Source: UBA1764 sp045616685 (GTDB lineage Bacteria > Bacillota > Clostridia > Peptostreptococcales > Anaerovoracaceae). From it: a stretch of DNA of 64,000 nt. This document shows positions 1 through 7,329 of this stretch, piece by piece (the stretch's first letter is position 1; the number at the start of each line of letters is the position of its first letter). A program made the position numbers and the translations under genes. Under the pieces are notes generated by a model. The model ran no database searches. It had not been told where the DNA came from and saw only the letters and a list, made by a program, of their open reading frames with translations. Location of the stretch: NCBI GenBank assembly GCA_045616685.1, contig JAZLHF010000014.1:1-64000 (forward strand), given 5' to 3'.

Positions 1-1
1 C

Positions 2-592
2 GATTCAATATATAAGCAGGCAATGCTCGAGGGCGTTGCAACAACATATTCCGATACTGAAACAATCGTAAATGGCGGAGAAGTAAGCGGGATGAGTGTT
101 GATGATATTAGCAAGGTGATAAACCTTAAACATGCTTGGGAATTTATATTGAATAAGGGCGTTTTGCAATATCCGTCAAACTATTCCCTGCTATGCCAGA
201 TTAATTCTCTGGTAGAGGATGGTTTTTCTGTTACTGCCGGAAGACTTAGAAGTGTTCCGGTTACAATTGGAGGATCAACTTATATCCCCCCTCTTCCAAT
301 AGAAAGTCAAATTAGAGAACAATTATCAGATATTCTTTCAATTGAAGACGCTGTCGAAAAATCAATAAGTTGTCTGTTATTTGTTATGAAAAAACAAATC
401 TTCCTTGATGGAAATAAGAGAACAGCTGTTATTTTTGCAAACCATATTCTAATTAGTTCCGGAAAAGGATTAATAGTAATACCGGCAGAGCGCATAGACG
501 AGTATAAAAAGCTGTTAGTCAAATACTATGAAGATGATAATATGCAAGAAATAAAAGAGTTCTTACTTAAATATGCATTGCAAAGAATATAA
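2..592 (+). CDS. Fic family protein (5' end outside window)
   Basis: The reading frame is open to the left edge of the window, so the gene starts before base 1; the first ATG at 23 is probably internal, because residues just before it continue a Fic-family N-terminus. The Fic core is clear near 389-424, with FLDGNKRT followed by a hydrophobic helix. Fic enzymes transfer AMP or another phosphate-linked group onto target proteins, using the histidine of HxFx(D/E)GN(G/K)R. Here that histidine is glutamine (QIFLDGNKR), so classical AMPylation activity is doubtful. The family call is firm; the activity is not. It may act alone or as a toxin-antitoxin component, but no partner is visible on the right. 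Confidence 0.85.
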   Translation, partial: DSIYKQAMLEGVATTYSDTETIVNGGEVSGMSVDDISKVINLKHAWEFILNKGVLQYPSNYSLLCQINSLVEDGFSVTAGRLRSVPVTIGGSTYIPPLPIESQIREQLSDILSIEDAVEKSISCLLFVMKKQIFLDGNKRTAVIFANHILISSGKGLIVIPAERIDEYKKLLVKYYEDDNMQEIKEFLLKYALQRI

Positions 593-655
593 TAAATTTT
601 TGAATTTGAACCAGAACTGTTTTAATTGCTTATATATAAATGGCGATAACAACTT

Positions 656-1336
656 ATGAAGAAAAAGAAGATTCTAATCAAGTTAATATGCATTGTATTG
701 TTTTTAGGGATACTTCTTGTTGGAAGTGCCTTTTTAATAAATGCACATATCAAACATTTTGCAAATCAATATATTTTCGATTCAAGTAGTATAGCTGTGT
801 TAGATATGAACTTTGATTGTGCTCTGGTTCTTGGATGCAAGGTTAAAGCAGATGGTCGTCCAAGCGATATGCTTCATGACAGACTTCAAAGAAGCGTTGA
901 ATTATACAATGCCGGCATTGTTCCAAAGCTTCTTATGAGCGGTGATCATGGACAAACAGAATACGACGAAGTAAACACTATGAAGCAATTTGCAATTGAT
1001 GAAGGTATTGCATCATCTGATGTGTTTATGGATCATGCCGGTTTTTCAACCTATGAATCCTTATATAGAGCAAGAGATGTATTTCAAGCTAAGAAAGTAG
1101 TAATTGTAACACAGGAATATCATCTTTACAGGGCGATATACATAGCCCATAAGCTTGGAATAGAAGCCTATGGTGTTCCGGCTGATTATCATATCTACGC
1201 AGGTCAATCTGTAAGAGATGCCAGAGAAATCCTTGCAAGATATAAAGACTTTTTCAGCACAATATTTAAGCCTGAGCCAACATATTTAGGGGATATTATT
1301 CCAATAAGCGGTGATGGTGATAATACGAATGATTAG
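656..1336 (+). CDS. SanA/YdcF-like DUF218 membrane protein
   Basis: This 226-residue protein has one N-terminal membrane segment (about residues 8-28) followed by a DUF218 domain. Visible family landmarks are ALVLGCKV with a following D-x-L-x-x-R helix, a LLMSGDHG strand-turn, the E-V-N-T-M-K helix and VIVTQEYHLYRA. DUF218 proteins such as SanA and YdcF are membrane-anchored and linked to envelope integrity and drug exclusion, but their chemistry is not well defined. No strong ribosome binding site precedes ATG 656. The next gene starts 12 bases downstream with a good one, so the two may be co-transcribed. Confidence 0.8.
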   Translation: MKKKKILIKLICIVLFLGILLVGSAFLINAHIKHFANQYIFDSSSIAVLDMNFDCALVLGCKVKADGRPSDMLHDRLQRSVELYNAGIVPKLLMSGDHGQTEYDEVNTMKQFAIDEGIASSDVFMDHAGFSTYESLYRARDVFQAKKVVIVTQEYHLYRAIYIAHKLGIEAYGVPADYHIYAGQSVRDAREILARYKDFFSTIFKPEPTYLGDIIPISGDGDNTND

Positions 1337-1347
1337 AGGAGGCTTTT

Positions 1348-1677
1348 ATGGAATCTATTATTGTTCCTATTGCACTTGGGGTCTTATTAATAGTCCTTGG
1401 AGCATTTAATTTAAAAGGCCATGTTAATTTAATTCATTGGTACCATAGAAAACGAGTTTCCGAAGAGAATAAAGCTGTTTTTGGCAAGCTCATGGGAATT
1501 GGAACAATAGTTCCTGGCGCTGGATGTGTTTTGTTTGGACTTTTTGCTGGTTTAACGGAGTTATTGAATCAGCCTATATTTATCATCATTGGCGGAGTTT
1601 TAGTTGTGATATGCATGGTTGCTGGTCTTATAATCAGCATTTACGCAATGATTAAATACAATAAGGGTATATTCTGA
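1348..1677 (+). CDS. Small membrane protein, DUF3784-like
   Basis: The protein has 109 residues, with three hydrophobic stretches (about 3-21, 50-68 and 77-103) and a short basic/aromatic linker containing HWYHRKR after the first. This matches the layout of DUF3784-type small membrane proteins that are common in clostridia, but the assignment is by general resemblance only. The ATG is preceded by GAGGAGG, a strong ribosome binding site. It lies directly behind the SanA-like gene and is probably in the same transcript. No function is known. Confidence 0.65.
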   Translation: MESIIVPIALGVLLIVLGAFNLKGHVNLIHWYHRKRVSEENKAVFGKLMGIGTIVPGAGCVLFGLFAGLTELLNQPIFIIIGGVLVVICMVAGLIISIYAMIKYNKGIF

Positions 1678-1790
1678 TTTAATTATCCATTTCTAATCTT
1701 GTAAACTCATGTTGCGGAAATGTAAAGTTGTAGTGGTAGAGTAAAAAGCGCCTTTTGGTTATTATGTAACCAATGATAAGGAGGAGCAAT

Positions 1791-2399
1791 ATGGATTTAT
1801 CAGAAAAGCTTATACAGTTACGAAAATCAGAAGGCATGTCTCAGGAAGAATTGGCTGAAAAACTTGAGGTCTCTCGTCAAGCCATATCTCGTTGGGAGAC
1901 AGGAACTGCCCTCCCTGATTCAAATAACATTCTTGCCTTAAGCAAGTTATACAATGTCACAACAGACTATCTTCTCAATGACGATTATGCCAGTGATGAA
2001 GACTTGCCTAAGGTGAAGGAAAATAAAACGATTCTTCATAGTAACCTTACTCTCATCGCAATTATTGCACAGGCATCCTTTTTGAATGCTGCAACGCAGC
2101 CATGGGTTGGAGAAGATGCAAACACTTCGCTTGTTATAGCCATCAAACTTATTCCTCTTCTAGTTGCTTCTGTCTGGATGGCAAGCAACCATAGATATGA
2201 AATAATCAAAATGCAAAGAGCAAAGAATACGAAAATTGAGACGCTATATTGCATATGTCAGGCTGCAATTGCAGTAGTTGGATATATAAATCATTGGACA
2301 TGGCTGACAACTGTTCTTATTTTAGCAGTTGCGTTATGTTATATTTTTGTTATCAACCCGAAATATATGAACCGTAAATTAGTTCACAAGAAGAAGTAA
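1791..2399 (+). CDS. XRE-family regulator with C-terminal membrane segments
   Basis: The N-terminal helix-turn-helix of the Cro/CI (XRE) type covers about residues 5-60, with MSQEELAEKL and VSRQAISRWETG as recognition landmarks. From about residue 80 on there are three to four hydrophobic helices, so this is a membrane-tethered regulator of a layout often seen in Firmicutes. I chose ATG 1791 because AAGGAGG lies at 1778-1784; the in-frame ATG at 1773 would overlap that site. It probably controls neighbouring small membrane-protein genes, but no operator is obvious. Confidence 0.85.
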   Translation: MDLSEKLIQLRKSEGMSQEELAEKLEVSRQAISRWETGTALPDSNNILALSKLYNVTTDYLLNDDYASDEDLPKVKENKTILHSNLTLIAIIAQASFLNAATQPWVGEDANTSLVIAIKLIPLLVASVWMASNHRYEIIKMQRAKNTKIETLYCICQAAIAVVGYINHWTWLTTVLILAVALCYIFVINPKYMNRKLVHKKK

Positions 2400-2428
2400 T
2401 AAATGATAATTCTAAGGAGCTTATTGAC

Positions 2429-2680
2429 ATGGAGACAATGGGGATAGTGATTTCAACGTCCAGACAATGGTGGTTCAAAGTAAATACAAAACCTATAAGA
2501 ATGGAAACAATGGACGGGGCAATTTTCCCATACGTTATTAAAATTCAATACACAGTTAATGGAACAGACTATATAAAACGGCAATGGATTAGTGCAGGCA
2601 AACAAGTTCCTGCCATTGGAAGCTCTGTAAAACTAATATATAATGCAGATAAACCATCAAAGGCTAGAATCCTAGGATAA
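2429..2680 (+). CDS. Small hypothetical protein, DUF3592-like fold
   Basis: This is an 83-residue soluble-looking protein with a likely ribosome binding site (TAAGGAG) before the ATG. The pattern of a strand-forming IKIQYTVNG stretch followed by a G-x-x-V-K-L-x-Y-N-A-D-K-P-S end resembles the beta-rich DUF3592 domain, where the final motif closes the sheet. That is a weak resemblance. It sits 29 bases after the XRE regulator and 38 bases before the next gene, so it probably belongs to the same operon. Function unknown. Confidence 0.5.
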   Translation: METMGIVISTSRQWWFKVNTKPIRMETMDGAIFPYVIKIQYTVNGTDYIKRQWISAGKQVPAIGSSVKLIYNADKPSKARILG

Positions 2681-2718
2681 TAACAGAGAGGTAAATTTCA
2701 ATTTGACGGAGCAGAAGC

Positions 2719-3468
2719 ATGAACACACACAATCGTAGAATGATAGTATTTGCAATTGGAATAGTAGTTGTTATTGGACTATTCATTTGGGAAATTGCAA
2801 GTCACAAAGATGTTGATAGCCTTCCGCCCTTAGCGCAAGTGGCGCAAATGGAAGATGAGGCTGAGTTGAACAGTTATATTACTCACTTTACAAAGGCTGA
2901 ATTAAAAGTTGTATGGGGCGAGCCAAACGAAAGTAGCACAATGGAAGATGTTTGGTATATTGATGACAATATGAAACTTGTGGTTAATTATCATAACAAT
3001 AACGATAAAGCAGTTGTTTGCAGCATTGTAAGGACAGAGACCGAAGAATCAACAGACAATACGCTAGCTGTTAATATTACAACAGTGGAAGATGACATTG
3101 CAAAAAACAATTCTTATTGTCAATATATTAAAGATGAAGATGGAATTTATTTGGTGATTTCTCCTGATATGACTGTCACGTCTTTCAAGTTCGTCACTGT
3201 CCAAGTTGAAGAAACAGAATCAGGACTGCGGTATTCTGTTGCAAATGAGCTATACTCAATTGACGAGTTAACCCCTGAAAAACCATTTTTAGTCAAGATG
3301 CAGTTTGTTGGACTATTGCCCCCTTATGGTATTGTCTTTGAGGATCAAAAAAACAATGAGAGATTCTATACAATTAACATGAAAGGAACCGATGTAACGG
3401 AAAGCTACCCATATTATTTGAGTGAAGTGGAGTTTCCACAGGATGCAGTATTGGAGAATAAAAAATAG
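2719..3468 (+). CDS. Membrane-anchored hypothetical protein
   Basis: The 249-residue protein starts with a short cytoplasmic segment and one membrane helix (about 10-26), followed by an acidic extracytoplasmic part. The middle (about 50-100) contains a KAELKVVWGEPNES segment typical of small lipoprotein-like SmpA/BamE-like sensor folds. The C-terminal part, about 125-240, is rich in strands and ends with an SEVEFPQ segment. I do not recognise the family. The start is supported by a GACGGAG stretch 10 or so bases upstream. It closes the plus-strand run and is followed by the first three-hairpin repeat. Confidence 0.55.
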   Translation: MNTHNRRMIVFAIGIVVVIGLFIWEIASHKDVDSLPPLAQVAQMEDEAELNSYITHFTKAELKVVWGEPNESSTMEDVWYIDDNMKLVVNYHNNNDKAVVCSIVRTETEESTDNTLAVNITTVEDDIAKNNSYCQYIKDEDGIYLVISPDMTVTSFKFVTVQVEETESGLRYSVANELYSIDELTPEKPFLVKMQFVGLLPPYGIVFEDQKNNERFYTINMKGTDVTESYPYYLSEVEFPQDAVLENKK

Positions 3469-3486
3469 TTCATTATATCTAATATA

Positions 3487-3592
3487 GCAGCCCCTGACCG
3501 AATTGCTAATGCAATTCCGACAGGAGCTGCTGTTTTTATCTTGCAGAGTGCTACGCACCCTGCGCCTCGTGCCCGCCTTACGGCCGGCACGA
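3487..3592 (+). repeat. Three-hairpin interspersed repeat, copy A
   Basis: Three consecutive hairpins: 3487-3530 (arms beginning GCAGC and ending GCTGC, 17 of 20 pairs), 3543-3563 (GCAG-GTGC with a 3-base loop), and 3567-3592 (TCGTGCC against GGCACGA, with an inner GCC/GGC pair). Copies B (9776-9878) and C (12424-12527) share the same order, spacing and loop sequences. Copy A lies 18 bases after a stop codon and before the convergent hicA gene. It lies outside the 60-bp repeats that bound the lysS element. It could be a REP-like element or a structured RNA. Confidence 0.85.
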
Positions 3593-3648
3593 CTGAAACT
3601 GCTCATACGACGCAAGAATGGCAGAGCTTTCAGCCCTGCCATTTCTCA

Positions 3649-3843
3649 TTAAAACTTATAATCGATTCCGGATTGTTTCATTATCGCATTTGCTGTATGA
3701 CGAGATTTAATAGTCGTATCAACAGTTACATTTCGTTTGGAAATCGGACTATACCAAATATCATGATCCCCTTTTCCTCTGCGAACAAAACTGCATCCGT
3801 TGTCCTTTAATACTTCCCTAACCTTTTTCTCATATTCAGCCAT
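3649..3843 (-). CDS. hicA: HicA-family mRNA interferase toxin
   Basis: The 64-residue protein matches HicA: a double-stranded-RNA-binding-like fold with the sequence GDHDIWYSP holding the catalytic histidine, and a C-terminal KSRHTANAIMKQ helix. HicA toxins cleave mRNA and are held in check by HicB. Its start codon overlaps the stop codon of the upstream antitoxin gene by one base (TAATG), so translation is coupled. The gene order antitoxin then toxin is the reverse of classic hicAB, but is common for this subgroup. Confidence 0.88.
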   Translation of the reverse strand: MAEYEKKVREVLKDNGCSFVRRGKGDHDIWYSPISKRNVTVDTTIKSRHTANAIMKQSGIDYKF

Positions 3844-4058
3844 TATGCATACATCCTTTGCGTTTTTTCAGACACATAATGAATCATAGAATTCTGAGGA
3901 AGTTTATTAAGTTCAATCAGCTCTGCTGCAGCAATTTTAACACGCTCCATTAAAGCATCTAAAGAACCGGATTCTAATACTAAGCCAGGAATGTCATCGC
4001 TATCAGCAACCCAAACCTGAGCTTCATCATCCCACATACATTTAACTGTATATTCCAT
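3843..4058 (-). CDS. hicB: HicB-like antitoxin (DUF1902 type)
   Basis: This 71-residue protein has the partial RNase H-like fold of HicB antitoxins: YTVKCMWDDEAQVWVADSDDIPGLVLE, here split by residues, followed by a helix with an L-x-x-L-M-E-R pattern. No DNA-binding C-terminal domain is present, so it belongs to the short DUF1902-type group. AAGGAGGAC precedes the ATG. A good promoter lies at 4083-4111. Its position next to the lysS-site repeat suggests it came in with mobile DNA. Confidence 0.82.
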   Translation of the reverse strand: MEYTVKCMWDDEAQVWVADSDDIPGLVLESGSLDALMERVKIAAAELIELNKLPQNSMIHYVSEKTQRMYA

Positions 4059-4082
4059 TTAAATGTCCTCCTTTATACGAAT

Positions 4083-4111
4083 ATTATACGCAAGCAAATA
4101 TTAAATATCAA
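4083..4111 (-). promoter_or_regulatory. SigA-type promoter for hicBA
   Basis: On the minus strand, TTGATA (4111-4106) and TATAAT (4088-4083) are separated by 17 bases. Transcription would start about 15 bases before the AAGGAGG site of hicB. Confidence 0.75.
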
Positions 4112-4157
4112 CTTGCACCTGAAGCGCCTTTTCTTTTACATAAACTACTGCATTGAT

Positions 4158-4179
4158 TGGTCTACAAATGGTCTACAAA
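4158..4179. repeat. Two tandem copies of TGGTCTACAAA
   Basis: An 11-base unit is repeated perfectly, without a gap, 29 bases left of the lysS-tail repeat. Short direct repeats beside an attachment site are typical arm-binding sites of tyrosine recombinases. That role is inference. Confidence 0.6.
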
Positions 4180-4208
4180 GCCCTATTTATATCATAGTAT
4201 AGCTTTAA

Positions 4209-4268
4209 CAAGCTTGAAATTTCAAGCAAGTCCGGTTTCGGGCTACACTTCCGGTTTCATTGTGGGGA
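4209..4268. repeat. attL: displaced lysS 3' end (60-bp direct repeat)
   Basis: This 60-base stretch matches 16009-16068 at 54 of 60 positions in the same orientation. Read on the minus strand it encodes PTMKPEV-stop, the exact C-terminus of LysS. The three differences inside those codons are synonymous (CCC/CCG, AAA/AAG, GTG/GTA). A 16-base perfect palindrome, GCTTGAAATTTCAAGC at 4212-4227, lies just past the stop. This is the left end of an element that integrates at the 3' end of lysS. Confidence 0.88.
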
Positions 4269-4386
4269 GCCCCGCTTGTTCACTAACGCAAGTTGCCATA
4301 ATTCTACACAACCTTTCTTTTTCAATGGTTTATGCACTCGCAAATTTTACTATTCTTTATAAATCTACATAAGTCTTGCACGTTTG

Positions 4387-4415
4387 GGTGCACAAAACGG
4401 TGCACATGGTGCACA
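4387..4415. repeat. Left iteron cluster: three GGTGCACA boxes
   Basis: GGTGCACA occurs at 4387-4394, 4399-4406 and 4408-4415. The same triplet arrangement occurs at 15959-15985 near the other end. The boxes lie directly downstream of the integrase stop codon. They are probable arm-type binding sites for Int or Xis. Confidence 0.7.
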
Positions 4416-4417
4416 GC

Positions 4418-5647
4418 CTATGCAGTTGCATAAAACTCTGCGAGCTTCTCCATAGACTCGTTCTTAAGCTCTGCCGTACAATCGGCATAAATGTTCATTG
4501 TGGTTGTAATGTCAGAATGTCCAAGCGTATCTTGAATAAACTTCACATTTAAACCCGCCTCACATAACCTTGTAGCAAATGAGTGCCTAAGATTATGACA
4601 GCTGAACATTGGAAGAAGCACAGGATTCTCTTCGCCTTTAAGAAGAATGGCATCGTTACAATCGCGAACAATTCTTCTTATGGCTTTGTTCAAAGTTCCA
4701 TTGTGCTGCGTTTCACCGAATCGGTTAATGAAAATAAAATCTGTATATCCGTCAACCGAAACATTGCACTTAAGACCAAGCTCTTCTTGATAGGCCTTCT
4801 CTAAGAGAAAAGCCTCTTTTACTTCTGGCTGCATCGGAATCACTCTTTTACTTGAAGGAGTTTTCGTTGAATTAATTCCGAAGTAACAGCCCTTCTTATC
4901 AGTGTGACTGTAATAAACCAGAGTATGATTAATGTCTATTGTGCCGGCTTCAAGATCAATATCTTGCCAGCGCAGGCCCGTAACTTCTCCGACTCTGGCA
5001 CCAGTTCCAAGCATTACTCTAAATACAGGATACCAATGATTGTACATCGGAGTTTTCTTAAGATAATCAAGAAACAAGTTTTCTTCTGCAATCGTTAACG
5101 CTTTTCTTTTCTCTGCATCACAGCCATGCGCTCTTTTAAGTTCTTTAAGAACATTATCAGCTGGATTATTTCTTAAGAGATCATCATCAACAGCAAGCTG
5201 CAGAACCTGATGCAAAACTGTATGAACATTATCAATCGTTGCAGTCTTTAGATGGAAATCATCATAGAGCATGTTATAAAAAATCTTTACATCGCTCTTT
5301 TTAACTGTCGATACTCTTTTCTGTCCAAACTTAGAAGGCTTTACATAAGTGTTATACATATACTTGTAATTTACAAATGTATTATTTCTAAGTCCGCGCT
5401 TTGTTTCACACCAAAGAAGAAAGATATCATTGATAGTCTTATACATATTTTCTGTATTAATACCATCAAGCAGATCTTTATTAACTTCTTTCTCTTTTTC
5501 TCTAAGCTCTTTAAGAGATTTTGAATAAATAGTATGCCGTTTTCCATTTGAATCATACCATCTATATTGATACAACTCTCTTCCGGTCTTCTTTGATTCG
5601 CCCTTCTTAAATACAAGCCTTTCTTTACTTTGCCGCTTTTCTTTCAT
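4418..5647 (-). CDS. int: Tyrosine recombinase/integrase of the lysS element
   Basis: The 409-residue protein has an N-terminal AP2-like arm-binding domain (about 10-60, rich in YRWYDSNGK-type strands), a SAM-like core-binding domain (about 65-165) and a C-terminal catalytic domain. Catalytic residues are seen in ARVGEVTGLRW (first Arg), CHNLRHSFATR (His-x-x-Arg), LGHSD and the NIYAD tyrosine near the C-terminus. This is the Tn916/phage-type group. AAAGGAG precedes ATG 5647. It is the last gene of a rep-xis-int run and stops two bases before the GGTGCACA boxes. It should catalyse recombination between the two lysS-tail repeats. Confidence 0.93.
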   Translation of the reverse strand: MKEKRQSKERLVFKKGESKKTGRELYQYRWYDSNGKRHTIYSKSLKELREKEKEVNKDLLDGINTENMYKTINDIFLLWCETKRGLRNNTFVNYKYMYNTYVKPSKFGQKRVSTVKKSDVKIFYNMLYDDFHLKTATIDNVHTVLHQVLQLAVDDDLLRNNPADNVLKELKRAHGCDAEKRKALTIAEENLFLDYLKKTPMYNHWYPVFRVMLGTGARVGEVTGLRWQDIDLEAGTIDINHTLVYYSHTDKKGCYFGINSTKTPSSKRVIPMQPEVKEAFLLEKAYQEELGLKCNVSVDGYTDFIFINRFGETQHNGTLNKAIRRIVRDCNDAILLKGEENPVLLPMFSCHNLRHSFATRLCEAGLNVKFIQDTLGHSDITTTMNIYADCTAELKNESMEKLAEFYATA

Positions 5648-5664
5648 TGGATTCTCCTTTCAAA

Positions 5665-5716
5665 GAGAAAGCGGTGTTTTCGTAGATATATTTTACCAAA
5701 ATCAGGCCGCTTTCTC
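5665..5716 (-). other. Inverted repeat in the xis-int spacer
   Basis: GAGAAAGCGG (5665-5674) and CCGCTTTCTC (5707-5716) form a perfect 10-bp stem around a 32-base AT-rich loop. It sits between excisionase and integrase, ending close to the int ribosome binding site, so it could tune int translation or transcription. Confidence 0.5.
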
Positions 5717-5731
5717 AATGCTACCAAGAGT

Positions 5732-5926
5732 CTAAATTGAATAACATTCATCTAAATATGTGTTGAGCTTAATCCTTTTAAGAAGCCTTTTTCTGCCATT
5801 CCAAACGACGAAATCACAGTCCTCAGATTCACTCATAGTGCGAAGCTTATTTACTCCAACGCCAGTTAAGGCAGCTGCTTCTTCAAGGGTAAGCAAAGTC
5901 TTTTCCCATAATGGAATTTCTATCAT
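5732..5926 (-). CDS. xis: Excisionase-like small DNA-binding protein
   Basis: This is a 64-residue protein with a winged-helix/MerR-like start (LTLEEAAALTGVGVNKLRTM) and a basic wing with WNGRKRLLKR. This matches small Tn916-type excisionases in length and pattern. It lies 15 bases after rep and 84 bases before int. AAGGGAAG precedes its ATG. It would bend DNA at the element ends and favour excision by Int. Confidence 0.8.
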   Translation of the reverse strand: MIEIPLWEKTLLTLEEAAALTGVGVNKLRTMSESEDCDFVVWNGRKRLLKRIKLNTYLDECYSI

Positions 5927-5941
5927 ATAATCACTTCCCTT

Positions 5942-7096
5942 CTAAAAGTCTATTTCATCATCATCCACAAGCGTAAAGCCAGGGATTAGCGATTGCTGCT
6001 CAGGCTTTGGAATATCATCAATAATTTCATCTAAAACTTCAATTGCAGGCTTTGGCTTTTGAATAGGCATTAAAGCTACCTTTTGGCCGACAGGATTAGG
6101 GCCTTTAGCGCAAACGCAGAATCTGTTTGAATCATGGTCATAGCTATAAATATGAATCTCATCTTTAGTGAATTCCCACGCTTGAGAGATACGACGATAA
6201 AGCTGATTAGATTTATCCTCGAAAGGATTATCAGGCATATGTTTATAAAATTCTTCAGGGGAATAAGGATTTGTTACAAAGATATACGAGGCGTATATAA
6301 TTTTATTTTTGTAACGTGAATGAACAGGAGTGAGAAAATTCGGATCAAGAATTTTTAGAAGTTCAGCAAAGCTAAACGGACGATCAGGACGAAGGTCATC
6401 GATGATTAAAACATCTTCACCTTTGTAATTTGAGAATGGATCAGTACCACTTGCGGTAACGCAGTAAGAAAATCCTAACTCTTCAGCAATCATTATCGCG
6501 CAAGTCGTTTTACCCGTTTCGGTTTCGCCATATATCCATATAACTTCGGCGGCTCGATGGTTGCCTGTTTCTATTTCTTTACATAACTGATTGTAATCCC
6601 AAGCAGCTTCAATAACGCTTTGATACTTTACATATGACTCAGAATCAATGTGGTCTTTGAAGTTTCGTCTAGTAATAGTTCCATCAGCACACTTCTTAAT
6701 CAAATCAGACTTGCTGATTTTCGTTTCTTCCTTTTGGAAATACTCTTTGATATCAAAGTTTGCTATCATGTCTTCTAATTTGTATAAATGCTTTTCCGGG
6801 GAATCAAGATGCAGATAATATCTTAGAGTTAAATATTTGTTTGAATGGACTTTTTCTACGGCGTGTTCTGGGATATCAAACCATGAAGCAATGTCCTTTA
6901 TTTTAGGATTGGAAGAACCGTAATTAAGAAATAGATGATAATGTGGCTTTTTAAGTGATCCATCTTCTTTTAAATCTTGATCATGCAAAATCATTGCATA
7001 TTCTTTAACTGTTTTGCGATTTTGTAAACGCTCTATTATTCGAGGAGGATCCCAGCCATCCTCTGGATAAAGCTCAATATCGCTCATCTTAGGCAT
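5942..7096 (-). CDS. rep: Rolling-circle Rep: HUH nuclease plus SF3-like helicase
   Basis: The 384-residue protein begins with a Rep_2-type HUH endonuclease: the KPHYHLFL motif supplies the two metal-binding histidines near residue 60, and the TLRYYLHLDSPEKH helix supplies the nicking tyrosine. A helicase-type ATPase follows from about residue 185, with Walker A (GETETGKTT) and Walker B (DVLIIDDLRP), then a sensor region ending in FVTNPYSPEEFY. HUH plus SF3-like helicase is the layout of CRESS-DNA virus Reps and of related bacterial plasmids. I chose ATG 7096, preceded by AAAGGAGGG, over a longer frame starting at 7180 that has no site. It should nick an origin and start rolling-circle replication of the excised element. 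Confidence 0.85.
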   Translation of the reverse strand: MPKMSDIELYPEDGWDPPRIIERLQNRKTVKEYAMILHDQDLKEDGSLKKPHYHLFLNYGSSNPKIKDIASWFDIPEHAVEKVHSNKYLTLRYYLHLDSPEKHLYKLEDMIANFDIKEYFQKEETKISKSDLIKKCADGTITRRNFKDHIDSESYVKYQSVIEAAWDYNQLCKEIETGNHRAAEVIWIYGETETGKTTCAIMIAEELGFSYCVTASGTDPFSNYKGEDVLIIDDLRPDRPFSFAELLKILDPNFLTPVHSRYKNKIIYASYIFVTNPYSPEEFYKHMPDNPFEDKSNQLYRRISQAWEFTKDEIHIYSYDHDSNRFCVCAKGPNPVGQKVALMPIQKPKPAIEVLDEIIDDIPKPEQQSLIPGFTLVDDDEIDF

Positions 7097-7110
7097 AATG
7101 CCCTCCTTTC

Positions 7111-7161
7111 TGGGTGCAATACACCCAATACACCGGGCAAAGGACGCAGCCCCTTTGCCCG
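7111..7161. other. Two hairpins upstream of rep (candidate origin)
   Basis: Hairpin 1 pairs TGGGTG (7111-7116) with CACCCA (7122-7127). Hairpin 2 pairs CGGGCAAAGG (7134-7143) with CCTTTGCCCG (7152-7161) around the loop ACGCAGCC. They lie immediately before the ribosome binding site of rep. Rolling-circle Reps nick in or beside such hairpins, so this is a candidate double-strand origin; a translation-control leader is the alternative. Confidence 0.5.
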
Positions 7162-7223
7162 TAAACCATTGAAATTGCAATACTTATGGCCACAAATACA
7201 CTGCATTGCTATTATTTTTTTAT

Positions 7224-7248
7224 GGCACGCACTTTCGTTTTGCGTGCC
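7224..7248. other. Third hairpin in the rep divergent region
   Basis: GGCACGCA (7224-7231) pairs perfectly with TGCGTGCC (7241-7248) around a 9-base loop. It is flanked by an A/T run on its left. It could be part of the replication origin or a single-strand origin. It is not followed by a convincing T-run on either strand. Confidence 0.45.
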
Positions 7249-7291
7249 AAGCAAGATATCTTTCTGCATATAGAATATCAAACGGCATATC

Positions 7292-7320
7292 TTACATCCA
7301 TGCTAATTCCGTGATATAAT
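7292..7320 (+). promoter_or_regulatory. Promoter giving a leaderless mRNA
   Basis: TTACAT (7292-7297), a 17-base gap and TATAAT (7315-7320). Transcription would start near 7327, only a few bases before the ATG at 7330, so the message would be leaderless. Confidence 0.7.
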
Positions 7321-7329
7321 ATTAGAGAT

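Noticed and set aside
3487..3592. The three-hairpin repeats as ordinary terminators
   Set aside because: Only copy A has a T-run after its first hairpin; copies B and C do not, and three ordered hairpins are conserved in all.
4157..4372. Open frame across the left att region
   Set aside because: It runs over the lysS-tail repeat and short direct repeats, has no ribosome binding site and no protein-like pattern.
4387..4415. Short regular repeats as a CRISPR array
   Set aside because: The boxes are eight bases long with gaps of one to four bases, far too short for repeats and spacers, and no cas gene is present.
7084..7180. Longer N-terminus for Rep
   Set aside because: The upstream in-frame part runs over the two hairpins and has no ribosome binding site, whereas ATG 7096 has AAAGGAGGG.
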